Part shown: piece by piece, positions 1-11,073 of the stretch
Position numbering within the stretch: the stretch's first letter is position 1
Layout: every line of letters begins with the position of its first letter
Assembly: GCA_930367215.1 (NCBI GenBank)
Contig: OV884059.1
Location: 53,290,957-53,354,956, forward strand
Reading direction: 5' to 3'
DNA length: 64,000 bases
Origin: Pollenia angustigena
Taxonomy: Eukaryota; Arthropoda; Insecta; Diptera; Polleniidae
Program-made: the position numbers and the translations under genes
Notes under the pieces: generated by a model
The model's database searches: none
Seen by the model: only the letters and a program-made list of their open reading frames with translations
Told to the model about the DNA's origin: nothing

Positions 1-332
1 CCTCATTCATGAAAAATGAGCAAACAAAAAAATGCATATGTGAATTTGTCAGATATGAAAAATTTAAAAAAATTTACATTCAAATTCCTCATAATGAAAA
101 AAACGCGATTTGCCCGACCATTAACAGCGGGAAAATGGAGTAGTAAAGAAGCCTTATAGAAGGCCTTTTTTCCGATATAAAGTTTTCCAGTCGCATTCCA
201 ACTGTATTTCCAATTTACACAGAGTATCATTTAACACCAAAGCCTTGCCTTCTCGCATCTACTTTAAAGGCTTCTGAAAGGCCTTCAAATTATAATTTAG
301 AATTAAGAATAAACTTGTATCCAGTGTATTTC
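1..332. other. AT-rich DNA, no gene recognised
   Basis: I see no coding signal and no paired termini here. Short AAGGCCTT-like words recur (near 150-170 and 265-285) and continue to about 1050, which suggests decayed repeat sequence. The 75-codon minus-strand frame has low-complexity composition and no recognisable domain. Confidence 0.4.
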
Positions 333-819
333 GCGACCTTAGGACAACAAGGTTCTATCTTACATGCTGTTTAGGTGCATATAGAACAGAAGTGGGCACA
401 ACTAAAACTGTGCTTGTATTGATGCTTATTAGTATTAGTGAGATTACAGAAGTACCCACCATACACAAAGCCAAGCATTTGAAATAAATGTTGCATTATA
501 TTTCCTTATTTTATATTTTACGCATTTGAAGTAATGTAAAACATTTTTTATTAGTTAAAATTGTAGAGATTTACTGTTCACAGAAAAAAGTAACAGTAAA
601 AAAAGTACAGTAAATTATTTTTCGCATAACATCATTTATTTGAAATGAAAAACGTGTGTTTGCTGGGTAAATTCTCTTGAAAAAAATACAAAAAATTTAA
701 GAAAATGTGTCTCATCAAAAACGAAATTAAAGAGGCTAAGAATACGTGTGAAATCTCTCAGCACAATTGTGCTATGGAGCGCCCACCATTGATATAGAAC
801 CTTGTTGTCCTAAGGTCGC
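333..819. mobile_element. MITE with perfect 26-bp terminal inverted repeats
   Basis: Positions 333-358 and 794-819 are perfect inverted copies (termini GCGACCTTAGGACAACAAGG). The 487-bp interior has no coding capacity. No convincing target duplication is visible, so the superfamily is undetermined. The left edge of the large direct duplication (492) falls inside this element, so the second copy of the duplication keeps only the right part, ending near 4188. Confidence 0.65.
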
Positions 820-1192
820 AAATTGTTGTTGCTACTAACGCGAAGTTAGTAAACTAAACTTGCTTCACATTCTAACATAACTGCTAATAAAACTATTTCG
901 ACAGGCCTTACCTCAGAAAAGATAATTTGAATTTGTAAAATATTTCATAAAACCAATTCTAAAAGACCTTTTCGAAAAAGGCAGAGCGGAATAAGTACAA
1001 GTGTATTAAAACTCTAGTTGTAAACCTTCTTTAAGGCCTGAAAAGTCAAAGTGCTCGCAATTTTTCCCGCTATGCAGCACGATAGCCTGTGTGTGCTAAG
1101 TAAAATTATTTGTTGGCTGGTAAACTAAAATGTGTTTTGATTTTGTAAAAAATTTGTTGATGCCTCTAAAAAAATTTTTTTTTTTTGTTTAA

Positions 1193-2830
1193 CCCATTAT
1201 AGCATAAAGTTTTTTAACAGATTTTTTTTAGTTTTTACAACATATAACGAATATGTGGGACCATATAAAAGAAATAGTTGTAAAAAAAGTGTTGATTTTT
1301 TTATAATTCAGATTTTACAAGCCGTCCCATATATCGGACGCTATGCACAGCGCACCAATCTACATATATAAATAAAAACAGATTTTTTAATCAAAATGGT
1401 TTTATTTATGTTAAAAATATGTTTACATATGAGCAAAATATATAAATGGCATATTTTATGTTGGAGCACCTATTAAATGGTATCCTATAAAACATTTAGG
1501 ATGAAGGCCAACATTACATTTCAAACACATTTATTAGCACAGCGACGTTCTGTGCTTATGGGAAGAATCCAATGGTCTTTGCCATCATACTGTGTTGTGG
1601 ATAAGGGCTTGTCGTGGTGGAGTTCCATATTTTACGAGTAGACTTTGAGCTACATATCTTCTAAATGCAAACAAGGATTCCGTACCTTTATTGCAACCAT
1701 TTTTCTAGCTAACAGCCAACCATTTACAACCGACACATCTAAAAATACGCAAAAATTGGCCACCACCATTTTTTTACACGCATTCTTGTGCGAAGATTTG
1801 CAACAGCTTGATCGCATTTATCTACTCCGCCCATATGTTTGTTATAGCTGGCAATAATAGAAGGCTGAGGAACAGAAACTTTTGCTTTTTTTTCATTGGA
1901 CCAACATGTGGCAGATGTTAACGTCCAGTTTTCAAAATTTGTTGCTGTTGGATCTTGACAACTTTTAATTTCCTGCGAAGTTAATTTTTCGAAAAATTCT
2001 GGATTTGTGGAGTTGGTAGTTCTTTTTCCCAATGCGATATTTTCCTCTTTTTGGATTGAGACTTTTGTATTTCTTTTTTGTAGGAATCCCGTTAGGAAGA
2101 TAGCGGTACATTATTGTCGCTATCGGTTTCATCATTCAATGTCTTTTCATTTAAAGATGTGGTTTCATTGGTATCGTCTCCCTTCCGAGCTTAACGTTGT
2201 ACTTTGCAGTTGGTATGAAGCAAAGTGCGCCCCAAGCAGCAAAGGTTCCCCACGTGTTCATCGTCAGACTTGTCGCTGTCTTCATATGTTGCCTGGCCGC
2301 TCTGCTCAAAAGGTGGTTCTACATTAATTAAACGTTCTGTAGAGTCTGTTTCATTTTCACATTCTAAATTAGCTAATATTTCATATACTTTCAAGCTAAA
2401 AAAAAAAATCAACAAATAATTACACTCAGAAGTTTGTAATGCATAACGTCCGATATATCGGACGCTTTTCAAAAACCACGTATAAAAATGAAAATAATAA
2501 TTTTTGTAAACAAAAATGTTTGCTTCAATGAAGAAATAGAAATATTTTATAAAAGCAAAACATTATTTTTTATTATTTATCGTTGAATTTAGCAAAATTA
2601 TAAAATTAATCTTACCCTTTCTTCAAAATACTGCAACCGCATTCAGACATTTTAAACAACGATAAAAAACAAATGTTAAATTTGTTTAATTCATTACAAG
2701 CAATGTTGCAAAATTTCAACTTACTCCGAACTTTCTGCTACCATCAAATTCGCAAGAAATATTTTATTTTTTTTATTGAAAATACGCAATTTACTGCCGT
2801 CCGATTAATCGGACCTTATGCTGTAATGGG
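1193..2830 (-). mobile_element. piggyBac-like element A, TTAA-flanked
   Basis: TTAA lies at 1189-1192 and 2831-2834. The termini are inverted: CCCATTATAGCATAA on the left and TTATGCTGTAATGGG on the right, one mismatch in 15. TTAA duplication and CCC termini are hallmarks of the piggyBac superfamily. The internal minus-strand coding remnant matches piggyBac transposase. Palindromes of the type GTCCGATATATCGGAC sit near 1323-1340, 2447-2464 and 2799-2814. At 1,638 bp it is shorter than autonomous piggyBacs and is best read as an internally deleted derivative. Confidence 0.88.
1495..2391 (-). pseudogene. piggyBac-like transposase remnant (copy A)
   Basis: Two transposase pieces survive on the minus strand. 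The upstream piece (about 2391-2191) encodes an acidic segment with YEDSDKSDDEH, like the acidic N-termini of piggyBac transposases. The downstream piece (2032-1739) contains NKHMGGVDKCDQ, which carries the last catalytic aspartates of the DDE domain, followed by RVKKWWWPIF. A frameshift near 1740 moves the C-terminal part into another frame; past it, a Cys-rich tail with ERRCANKC is recognisable near 1560. The central catalytic region with the first two aspartates is missing. No functional transposase can be made. Neighbours are only the element's own termini. Confidence 0.8.
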
Positions 2831-3551
2831 TTAAAAGACATAAAGGCAAAAATAATTGAAAAAATTACTACCTGAATGAACTGAAGATGAAGTCCTGTGA
2901 AAAAAATTTTGTTTCTGGACCAAGCGCAACGGTGTTTAAAACACTACATTGAACTTTAAAAAACTGGCATAATTTGGCGCGAAACAATAAAATTACATTA
3001 ATGCAACAATAAAACAAATTTTCTTACCCATCAACTATACTTACTGTGGCTTTGTTTGTGGCGAAACAAGATTTTGTTAGTGTTTTCCAAATAACTTTAC
3101 CTACGTAAGAAAAGTGTTTTCAGCAATAAAAACCCATCGTCGCGATTGGAACAGAAACCAAAATATTTTTACAAACACAAAATACCAGCAACTTCTTGTG
3201 TCTATTTTTTTCTCAATAATTTCTGCATAAAAGTACGTCTTTTTAACGAAAGAAAAAGTGACCATTTTTAAAGGCACCAAAGAATTGTTTACACAAAAAA
3301 AAAAAAACATATCGTTAGCTTATATGCAAAACATTATTAAAACATTTTAAATTGATTTTAATTCGTTTTAAATAGGGCAATATGGGTATCAAATTTTATC
3401 TTTTGCCAAGTATATCATCTTTGTATGTAAATAATTTAGATTTGTGCAAATTAGATGCATTTTACACGGTGCTCTGGAATATATATAAATGCAATTTTGT
3501 AGTAACTCTAATATGATAGCGGATTTAGTTTCTATATCATGTATGGATGAA

Positions 3552-3672
3552 AATAGGACTAAAGAAAGAAAAAAAGAAATGATCCACGACCTGAATTTTT
3601 TTTTAATTTGCGGGGAAAAAATGCCGCCAAAAAGTCGTGGATCATTTCTTTTTTTCTTTCTTAAGTCCTATT
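3552..3672. repeat. Long hairpin, 39-bp arms
   Basis: Positions 3552-3590 and 3634-3672 are inverted copies with a single mismatch, separated by a 43-base loop. The arms are purine-rich on one side (AAGAAAGAAAAAAAGAAATG). This could be a foldback or MITE remnant. The short ORF running through it is a by-product of the hairpin. Confidence 0.8.
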
Positions 3673-3676
3673 TTGA

Positions 3677-3740
3677 AGGAAGGAAATAATTCCCAGTTTC
3701 TCTTTGTTAAAATTATTGAGTTAAATACATTCAATAAAGA
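3677..3740 (-). repeat. Fragment of the retrozyme-like repeat
   Basis: Read in reverse complement, this matches the segment just beyond the hammerhead in the 5-kb array units (about 35490-35545), sharing GGAAATAATTCCCAGTTTCT and GTTAAATACATTCAATAAAG-like sequence. Similarity stops before the ribozyme core, so no hammerhead is present here. Confidence 0.6.
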
Positions 3741-4577
3741 TCAGCGATTAAATAGAAACTAATCTTTGAAATTCGTTTTTGGGTAGTCGATTATTTCATT
3801 TTGTTTCCAAGTTTAAACGCCCAAAGTTGGCGGTTTTAACTTGCGACAGAACTTTCAAAAGTACGAACATGCATTATATTTCCTTATTTTATATTTTACG
3901 CATTTGAAGTAATGTAAAACATTTTTTATTAGTTTAAATTGTAGAGATTTACTGTTCACAGAAAAAAATAACAGTAAAAAAAGTACAGTAAATTATTTTT
4001 CGCATAACATCATTTATTTGAAATGAAAAACGTGTGTTTGCTGGGTAAATTCTCTTGAAAAAAATATAAGAAAATGTGTCTCATCAAAAACGAAATTAAA
4101 GAGGCTAAGAATACGTGTGAAATCTCTCAGCACAATTGTGCTATGGAGCGCCCACCATTGATATAGAACCTTGTTGTCCTAAGGTCGCAAATTGTTGTTG
4201 CTACTAACGCGAAGTTAGTAAATTAATAACTAAACTTGCTTCACATTCTAACAAAACTGCTAATAAAACTATTTCGACAGGCCTTACCTCAGAAAAGATA
4301 ATTTGAATTTGTAAAATATTTCATAAAACCCATTCTAAAAGACCTTTTCGAAAAAGGCAGAGCGGAATAAGTACAAGTGTATTAAAACTCTAGTTGTAAA
4401 CCTTCTTTAAGGCCTGAAAAGTCAAAGTGCTCGCAATTTTTCCCGCTATGCAGCACGATAGCCTGTGTGTGCTAAGTAAAATTATTTGTTGGCTGGTAAA
4501 CTAAAATGTGTTTTGAATTTGTAAAAAATTTGTTGATGCCTCTAAAATTTTATTTTTTTTTTTTTTTTTTTGTTTAA

Positions 4578-6214
4578 CCCATTATAGCATAAAGTTTTTT
4601 AACAGATTTTTTTTAGTTTTTACAACATATAACGAATATGTGGGACCATATAAAAGAAATAGTTGTAAAAAAAGTGTTGATTTTTTTATAATTCAGATTT
4701 TACAAGCCGTCCCATATATCGGACGCTATGCACAGCGCACCAATCTACATATATAAATAAAAACAGATTTTTTTAATCAAAATGGTTTTATTTATGTTAA
4801 AAATATGTTTACATATGAGCAAAATATATAAATGGCATATTTTATGTTGGAGAACCTATTAAATGATATCCTATAAAACATTTAGGATGAAGGCCAACAT
4901 TACATTTCAAACACATTTATTAGCACAGCGACGTTCTGTGCTTATGGGAAGAATCCAATGGTCTTTGCCATCATACTGTGTTGTGGATAAGGGCTTGTCG
5001 TGGTGGAGTTCCATATTTTACGAGTAGACTTTGAGCTACATATCTTCTAAATGCAAACAAGGATTCCGTACCTTTATTGCAACCATTTTTCTAGCTAACA
5101 GCCAACCATTTACAACCGACACATCTAAAAATACGCAAAAATTGGCCACCACCATTTTTTTACACGCATTCTTGTGCGAAGATTTGCAACAGCTTGATCG
5201 TATTTATCTACTCCGCCCATATGTTTGTTATAGCTGGCAATAATAGAAGGCTGAGGAACAGAAACTTTTGCTTTTTTTTCATTGGACCAACATGTGGCAG
5301 ATGTTAACGTCCAGTTTTCAAAATTTCTTGCTGTTGGATCTTGACAACTTTTACTTTCCTGCGAAGTTAATTTTTCGAAAAATTCTGGATTTGTGAAGTT
5401 GGTAGTTCTTTTTCCCAATGCGATATTTTCCTCTTTTTGGATTGAGACTTTTGTATTTCTTTTTTGTAGGAATCCCGTTAGGAAGATAGCGGTACATTAT
5501 TGTCGCTATCGGTTTCATCATTCAATGTCTTTTCATTTGAAGATGTGGTTTCATTGGTATCGTCTCCCTTCCGAGCTTAACGTTGTACTTTGCAGTTGGT
5601 ATGAAGCAAAGTGCGCCCCAAGCAGCAAAGGTTCCCCACGTGTTCATCGTCAGACTTGTCGCTGTCTTCATATGTTGCCTGGCCGCTCTGCTCAAAAGGT
5701 GGTTCTACATTAATTAAACGTTCTGTAGAGTCTGTTTCATCTTCACATTCTAAAATAGCTAATATTTCATGTACTTTCAAGCTAAAAAAAAAATCAACAA
5801 ATAATTACACTCAGAAGTTTGTAATGCATAACGTCCGATATATCGGACGCTTTTCAAAAACCACGTATAAAAATGAAAATAATAATTTTTGTAAACAAAA
5901 ATGTTTGCTTCAATGAAGAAATAGAAATATTTTATAAAAGCAAAACATTATTTTTTATTATTTATCGTTGAATTTAGCAAAATTATAAAATTAATCTTAC
6001 CCTTTCTTCAAAATACTGCAACCGCATTCAGACATTTTAAACAACGATAAAAAACAAATGTTAAATTTGTTTAATTCTTTACAAGCAATGTTGTAAAATT
6101 TCAACTTACTCCGAACTTTCTGCTACCATCAAATTCGCAAGAAATATTTTATTTTTTTATTGAAAATACGCAATTTACTGCCGTCCGATTAATCGGGCCT
6201 TATGCTGTAATGGG
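4578..6214 (-). mobile_element. piggyBac-like element B, TTAA-flanked
   Basis: TTAA is at 4574-4577 and 6215-6218, with the same CCCATTATAGCATAA and TTATGCTGTAATGGG termini as element A. Its length of 1,637 bp is essentially that of A. It carries the same three palindromes (near 4709-4726, 5833-5850, 6182-6197), the last with one changed base. It is a duplicate of A made by the surrounding 2.87-kb duplication. Confidence 0.88.
4881..5780 (-). pseudogene. piggyBac-like transposase remnant (copy B)
   Basis: Same structure as copy A: an acidic N-terminal piece (5780-5577, beginning near MKVHEILAILECEDETDSTE) and a C-terminal catalytic piece (5418-5125) with NKHMGGVDKYDQ and RVKKWWWPIF. The frameshift after the WWWPIF block and the missing central catalytic region are shared with A, so the gene was already broken before the duplication. 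A few amino acid differences (for example GVDKCDQ against GVDKYDQ) accumulated later. Confidence 0.8.
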
Positions 6215-6792
6215 TTAAAAGACATAAAGGCAAAAATAATTGAAAAAAAAATTACTGCTTGAATGAACTGAAGACAACTGAAGATGAAGTCTTGTGAAAA
6301 AAATTTTGTTTCTGGACCAAGCGCAACGGTGTTTAAAACACTACATTGAACTTTAAAAAACTGGTATAATTTGGCGCGAAACAATAAAATTACATTAATG
6401 CAACAATAAAACAAATTTTCTTACCCATCAACTATACTTACTGTGGGTTTGTTTGTGGCGAAACAAGATTTTTTTAGTGTTTTCCAAATAACTCTACCTA
6501 CGTAAAAAAAGTGTTTTCAGCAATAAAAACCCATCGTCGCGATTGGAACAGAAACCAAAATATTTTTACAAACACAAAATACCAACAACTTCTTGTGTCT
6601 ATTTTTTTCTCAATAATTTCTGCATAAAGGTACGTCTTTTTAACGAAAGAAAAAGTGACAATTTTTAAAGGCACCAAAGAATTGTTTACACAAAAAAAAA
6701 CATATCGTTATATGCAAAACATTATTAAAACATTTTCAATTGATTTGTTTTGTTAATTACGATTCACATTACATCTATATCTATATTCTATA

Positions 6793-7143
6793 TCTATATA
6801 TAAAAGAGACGTGTTTGTTTGTAATCGCTAAACTCAAAAACTACTGCACCGACTTTGACCAAAATTTGTGCGTTTGATGCATGAGGCATGAGGAGTGTTT
6901 CTGTGGAGTTTCGTATTTATCCGATAGATGGCACCACGTTTTTATATTTTTGTCATTTTCGTCGTAATCGCTAAACATAATGTTTTAAAATTAAGATGCA
7001 TGGTATGTCACTAAATTTTTATCAATATACATTTATCTATTCAGCGGTATTTCACTAAAATACGCTGAAATCACCAACATTAAAAAAAAACTTTATACGG
7101 TTTAATAGTCAGTTTTATTCCAAACATTTAATTTTAGTTTACA
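6793..7143 (+). mobile_element. Helitron-like copy 1 (3' truncated)
   Basis: Begins TCTATATATAAAAGAGACGT and continues with the family sequence (AACTCAAAAACTACTGCACC, then ATGAGGCATGAGGAGTGTTT). No CTAG terminus or 3' hairpin is found before copy 2 begins. The second half differs from the other copies. Non-autonomous; no Rep/helicase coding. Confidence 0.65.
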
Positions 7144-7410
7144 TCTATATATGTATATAAAAGAGACGTGTTTTTTTTTTGTAATCGCTAAACTCAAAAA
7201 CTACTGCACCGACTTTGACCAAAATTTGTGTGTTTGATGTATGAGGCATGAGGAGTGTTTCTTTGTAGTTTCGCGTTTGTTAAATAAATTTTGCGATTTT
7301 TAATAAAAATTATTATTGGTTTATTAGGTGTTTTTGCATGTATTTATATTATTATTTATAAAATTTTAAATCTTTACTAGGGACCATCAAAGCGGACCGG
7401 GTCCAGCTAG
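7144..7410 (+). mobile_element. Helitron-like copy 2 (complete)
   Basis: Starts TCTATATATGTATATAAAAG and ends in the GC-rich short palindrome GGACCGGGTCC, then AGCTAG. A 5' TC, a 3' CTAG (CTRR) and a hairpin just before the 3' end are the defining marks of Helitrons. 267 bp, non-coding. Confidence 0.75.
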
Positions 7411-7631
7411 TCTATATATATAAAAGAGACGTGTTTGTTTGTAATCGCTAAACTCAAAAACTACTGCACCGACTTTGGCCAAAATTTGTGAGTTTGATGT
7501 ATGAGGCATGAGGAGTGTTTCTGTGTAGTTTCGCGTTTGTTAAATAAATTTTGCGATTTTAATAAAAATTATTATTGGTTTATTAGGTGTTTTTGCATAT
7601 ATTTGTTTTGAAAATCGATTAAACATGTTCA
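7411..7631 (+). mobile_element. Helitron-like copy 3 (head-to-tail, truncated)
   Basis: The 5' TC follows the CTAG of copy 2 with no intervening base, giving a head-to-tail junction. The sequence parallels copy 4 up to GATTAAACATGTTCA, where copy 4 begins; its own CTAG end is absent. Confidence 0.7.
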
Positions 7632-7912
7632 TCTATATATATAAAAGAGACGTGTTTGTTTGTAATCGCTAAACTCAAAAACTACTGCACCGACTTTGAC
7701 CAAAATTTGTTTGTTTGATGTATGAGGCATGAGGAGTATTTCTGTGTAGTTTCGCGTTTGTTAAATAAATTTTGCGATTTTTAATAAAAATTATTATTGG
7801 TTTATTACGTGTTTTTGCATATATTTGTTTTGAAAATCAATTAAACACGTTCATATTTTATAAAATTTAAAATCTTTACTAAGGGCCAGCAAAGCGGACC
7901 GGGTCCAGCTAG
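7632..7912 (+). mobile_element. Helitron-like copy 4 (complete)
   Basis: Starts TCTATATATATAAAAGAGAC and ends GCGGACCGGGTCCAGCTAG followed by T, with the same 3' palindrome as copy 2. Non-coding, 281 bp. Confidence 0.75.
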
Positions 7913-8618
7913 TTTTTTTATAAAATTTTTAACTGCTACCTAAAAAAATTATCCAAGTTATTTACAAAATTAAAAATTACGTTTCATCAAAGATATAATG
8001 GGACCACAAAATTTCTTCATTTCTGAAAAATTGAAGGAATAGAACTATTACAAAAAAGCTTTATAAAATACATAACTGAAATTTAGCTCATAGAATAAAT
8101 TCGAAAAATGAAAAATGTTGAATATAATATAAAAATAACCTTCGGAAGGAAATAATTCCCAGCTTCTAAATTTATATAACGTAACACACTCAACTTAAAA
8201 AAAATAATAAAAATAATATTTTTTCTCAAGAATATATCGGTTAACGCATTTTTAGCTGAAATATTCAAAATTGCTTTTAAATCTCAAATAGTTAACATTT
8301 TACAAAGTTTTTTGCTTTGCATGTAAACTTATGAAATGTAATATTACATTATTCTGCATTTAAGACGACGGACGATATGTGCAGTTCTTTTAATTTTTTT
8401 TTTCAATAATTTTTTCCTACAAAAAATCCAACAGACACTTTGGCTGGTTGCCTCCCTGCAAATAATACGACCAGTCCAAACACGCGTGTAAAGAGTAGTC
8501 CACAAGGTACCAGGACTAGTCCAAAAGTAACCCATACGTATGGAAAAAACCTGGTCTATTTAACATTACGATGTCCTAGGAGAGGACCATATAACCCACA
8601 TTTGGACCACTAATAATA
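7913..8618. other. AT-rich DNA with a retrozyme-like fragment
   Basis: No gene is seen. Positions about 8020-8156 match, in reverse complement, the first half of the roughly 378-bp repeat of the 5-kb array (35151-35290), ending CCTTCGGAAGGAAATAATTC. The match stops before the hammerhead. The remainder up to 8618 is unassigned, with several TAGTCC/GGACCA words (8470-8525, 8585-8610). Confidence 0.5.
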
Positions 8619-9582
8619 CCCCTGACAGACAAATAGTTTACATACCATGGTATGTATACTACGGTTTTATATTCTATAGGCAGACTTGTAGTACGTTTAC
8701 TTTAAATAAGATACCACATTTATACTACGTACATTTTCGTAGTATATAAACCAGTGCCCATGTTCTGTAACTCTCGCGTCGAGAAAGTTTTCGATTGAAA
8801 TGTGTGAAATGAAACAAAAATGCCATAAATTGAAACAAACAGCTGTTTTTCTCACTTAACTGTGTCTGTAACTTTTTTGGCGAGTACAAGCTGTCACGTA
8901 AGGAAATTACTCGCTAATAAACAGAAAAAGTGTGTCTGTAACATTTTGGTGAGAAAAGTACCCGCTTTGAACTGTCAAATAAACTCACGAATAAAAATGG
9001 GGCGAGAAAAAATTTTAACACTAAAAAACAATTAAAAATGCAAAATGCAAAGAATAATAATAATAATATTTTATTCTTGGCACATTTTTCATTGTTTTAT
9101 TATTTTGCTTTTAACATTTTTATAAAATATACGAATGCCTTCAAAGCTCGTTTGCAAACAACAAACATTAAAGTCGCTCTTTATACAATTTGGCGTAGCC
9201 GACGGTTGTGTGTTCGCCGCCGTCGTTGAAAAACTTTCAATTTAAGTAAATTTTGGTCGCCGTCAACGATATGTGTTACTGGCGTTCTGAACGTCTTCAA
9301 TGTCACATCGGCTTCGAGTGCAATATTATGACATTTATAACGTAACGACGTAATCTCTTTTGATAGTTTTCGACATGAGTTACAGACACACATTTTTCTC
9401 ACTTTTCGAGAAACGATGGAATATTTTGTTTCACTCTTTTCGATGCAAGAAGTTCTCACTAAAGTTACAGAACATGGGCACAGAAATATACCACTTTGTT
9501 GCATGGTTTAATTGTAGTTTAGGTTGACACACATGTAGTATACCATGCTAGTATAGTATAGAAATCCTATGTCTGTCAGGGG
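8619..9582. mobile_element. TIR element with TA flanks (non-autonomous)
   Basis: CCCCTGACAGACA at 8619 and its inverse TGTCTGTCAGGGG at the right end are bounded by TA on both sides. Similarity between the ends extends inward in patches: GTGCCCATGTTCTGTAACT near 8753 recurs inverted near 9463-9481. TA flanks fit Tc1/mariner-type insertion, but the interior encodes no recognisable transposase. ORFs inside (9038-9229, 9181-9504) overlap each other on opposite strands and show no domain. Confidence 0.6.
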
Positions 9583-11073
9583 TATAAGGAGTAGTTTTAA
9601 AACTACTCCATGGTATACTCAAGAGGATTAGTTTTGAAGTCGCTTAAAAACGAAAGCATGTCGGTAAAAAACGAAGACATGTCGTCTCACTACAAACACT
9701 TTTTAACAATGACATGGTCCATGCTTGCATTACATCGGACCAGTCCATGGAGTAGTCCATTTTATCAAAATGGATCAGGTGGTCCAATTTTATTTGCAGA
9801 GCTATACCAAAAATATTTTACACAAACAAATACTCACACAGGCATTTCGAGCTGTGGTCATGCAAACTGTCGAGCAACAACAACACTACTAGTGAGGATC
9901 GTTTTTAAAACTTTTTTTCCTCATCCTTCATGACTGAAGAAAGGCAAAATTGGATTTTTCCTCAAAAACATGAATGAATTTGGCGAAAAGACTAAAGACT
10001 AGAATGAATTTGGCGAAATATTAACAATTCATTTATGGCTGTAAAAAAAGTTATATATTTTAGATTTTTCATTTATGAAAAAAATTCAAGAATGGTTGAA
10101 TATGAGCGATCACATATGAATTTCTCTGAACTCTGGCTAAAAGACTAGCAAGATGATTGCAAAATATGTATGTATATCAACGAATTCCGAAGAGTTTTTT
10201 ACAAGTCTCGAGGCTGCAACGAGGGTATATTTTCAATTGCATTGTTGTCAAATACGTCGTCTAATATATTTTTAAGGACATCGATTTTTGGACAATCTAA
10301 TCATTTCCCAATATAATAATCTGATGATGGAAAAGGACACAAAATCTGTTTCGCTATTAGTTAATACTGCTAAATAAGCACCTATCATGAAATAAAGTTA
10401 TGTGTGCACGAAAAGGATGAAGGATGCTATAATCAGTAATATATTTTGCTTAGATAAAAACCCGTATCGAAGTAACTCTTAGTTATTTTATGTCTATTTA
10501 GACTTAGCCAAGGCAAAAAACAAAATAAATGAATTAGTATAGAAAATATACTTATCCTGCGAAATTTTTTTTAACAAAACTCAAAAAACCAGAAAAATTG
10601 TAGCTATCTGTATCCAAATGGGTCTTAAAATTTTGTGGAAAAATCATAGCTTAATAAAAAAAAATCAACAAAATCAAGGGTACAAACAGTGAAAAAAGTA
10701 TAAATTTTAAATCCTGAATATCGCATCAAAGCCCACTGTGCAAAATTGTTTCTACTTTGTATTGGAAAGCAGACAAAAAAGAAAAAAAACCAAAAATTTT
10801 TCATTTTGACTAATATTGAAAAAGTAATGCGTATTTATTTGAGCATAGTTTTCTTATAACGCGATTTTTTTAATATTCGATATCTCTGTAACCGTAAGCC
10901 AAAAAAAAAAAATCTGAAAATTTTCTGTTGAGAAGAAACATCAAATAAAGGAAATCAAAAAATATTTTTCTCCAAACTGGGGGTATTTCATGTCAAATCG
11001 ACCAAGAGTGGGACACGACCCTATTCGATTTTAATGAAATGTGGTGAGAAGGTTCCTTTTACACTGTAAGGAA
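9583..11073. other. No gene recognised
   Basis: AT-rich sequence. The first 250 bp again hold GGACCAGTCC and GAGTAGTCCA words like those at 8470-8505, so 8470-9800 may be an older element that received the 8619-9582 insertion. The segment near 11020-11060 resembles, inverted, the segment near 51478-51525 (shared GGAACCTTCTCA). Confidence 0.35.

Larger units (their letters stand above)
492..3357 (+). repeat. Large direct duplication, copy A (about 2.87 kb)
   Basis: This segment is nearly identical to 3870-6746 in the same orientation, with scattered substitutions and small indels. Similarity starts at TGCATTATATTTCC and ends at TTGATTT in both copies. Both hold the same piggyBac-like element at the same internal position, so that element inserted before the duplication arose. 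Outside it (492-1188 and 2835-3357) I see only AT-rich non-coding sequence and the right part of the 333-819 MITE. Confidence 0.9.
3358..3869. other. Spacer between the two duplicated copies
   Basis: This is 512 bp of AT-rich DNA without a gene. It holds the long hairpin at 3552-3672 and, just after it, a fragment (3677-3740) of the retrozyme-like repeat found in the 5-kb array. The rest is unassigned. Confidence 0.6.
3870..6746 (+). repeat. Large direct duplication, copy B
   Basis: Second copy of 492-3357, with few differences visible by eye (small indels in A/T runs, isolated substitutions). The left breakpoint lies inside the MITE at 333-819 and the right breakpoint is TTGATTT at 6740-6746. 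Because the copies are separated by 512 bp of other sequence, this is not a simple perfect tandem duplication. Confidence 0.9.

Noticed and set aside
800..825. GTCCTAAGGTCGCAAATT resembles the conserved large-subunit rRNA segment that is the I-CeuI target.
   Set aside because: Only about 10-12 bases match and the surrounding sequence is unrelated to rRNA. The string is simply the MITE terminus, and no other rRNA blocks are present.
10320..10345. CTGATGATGG as a hammerhead core.
   Set aside because: No GAAA at the right distance and no complementary stems.
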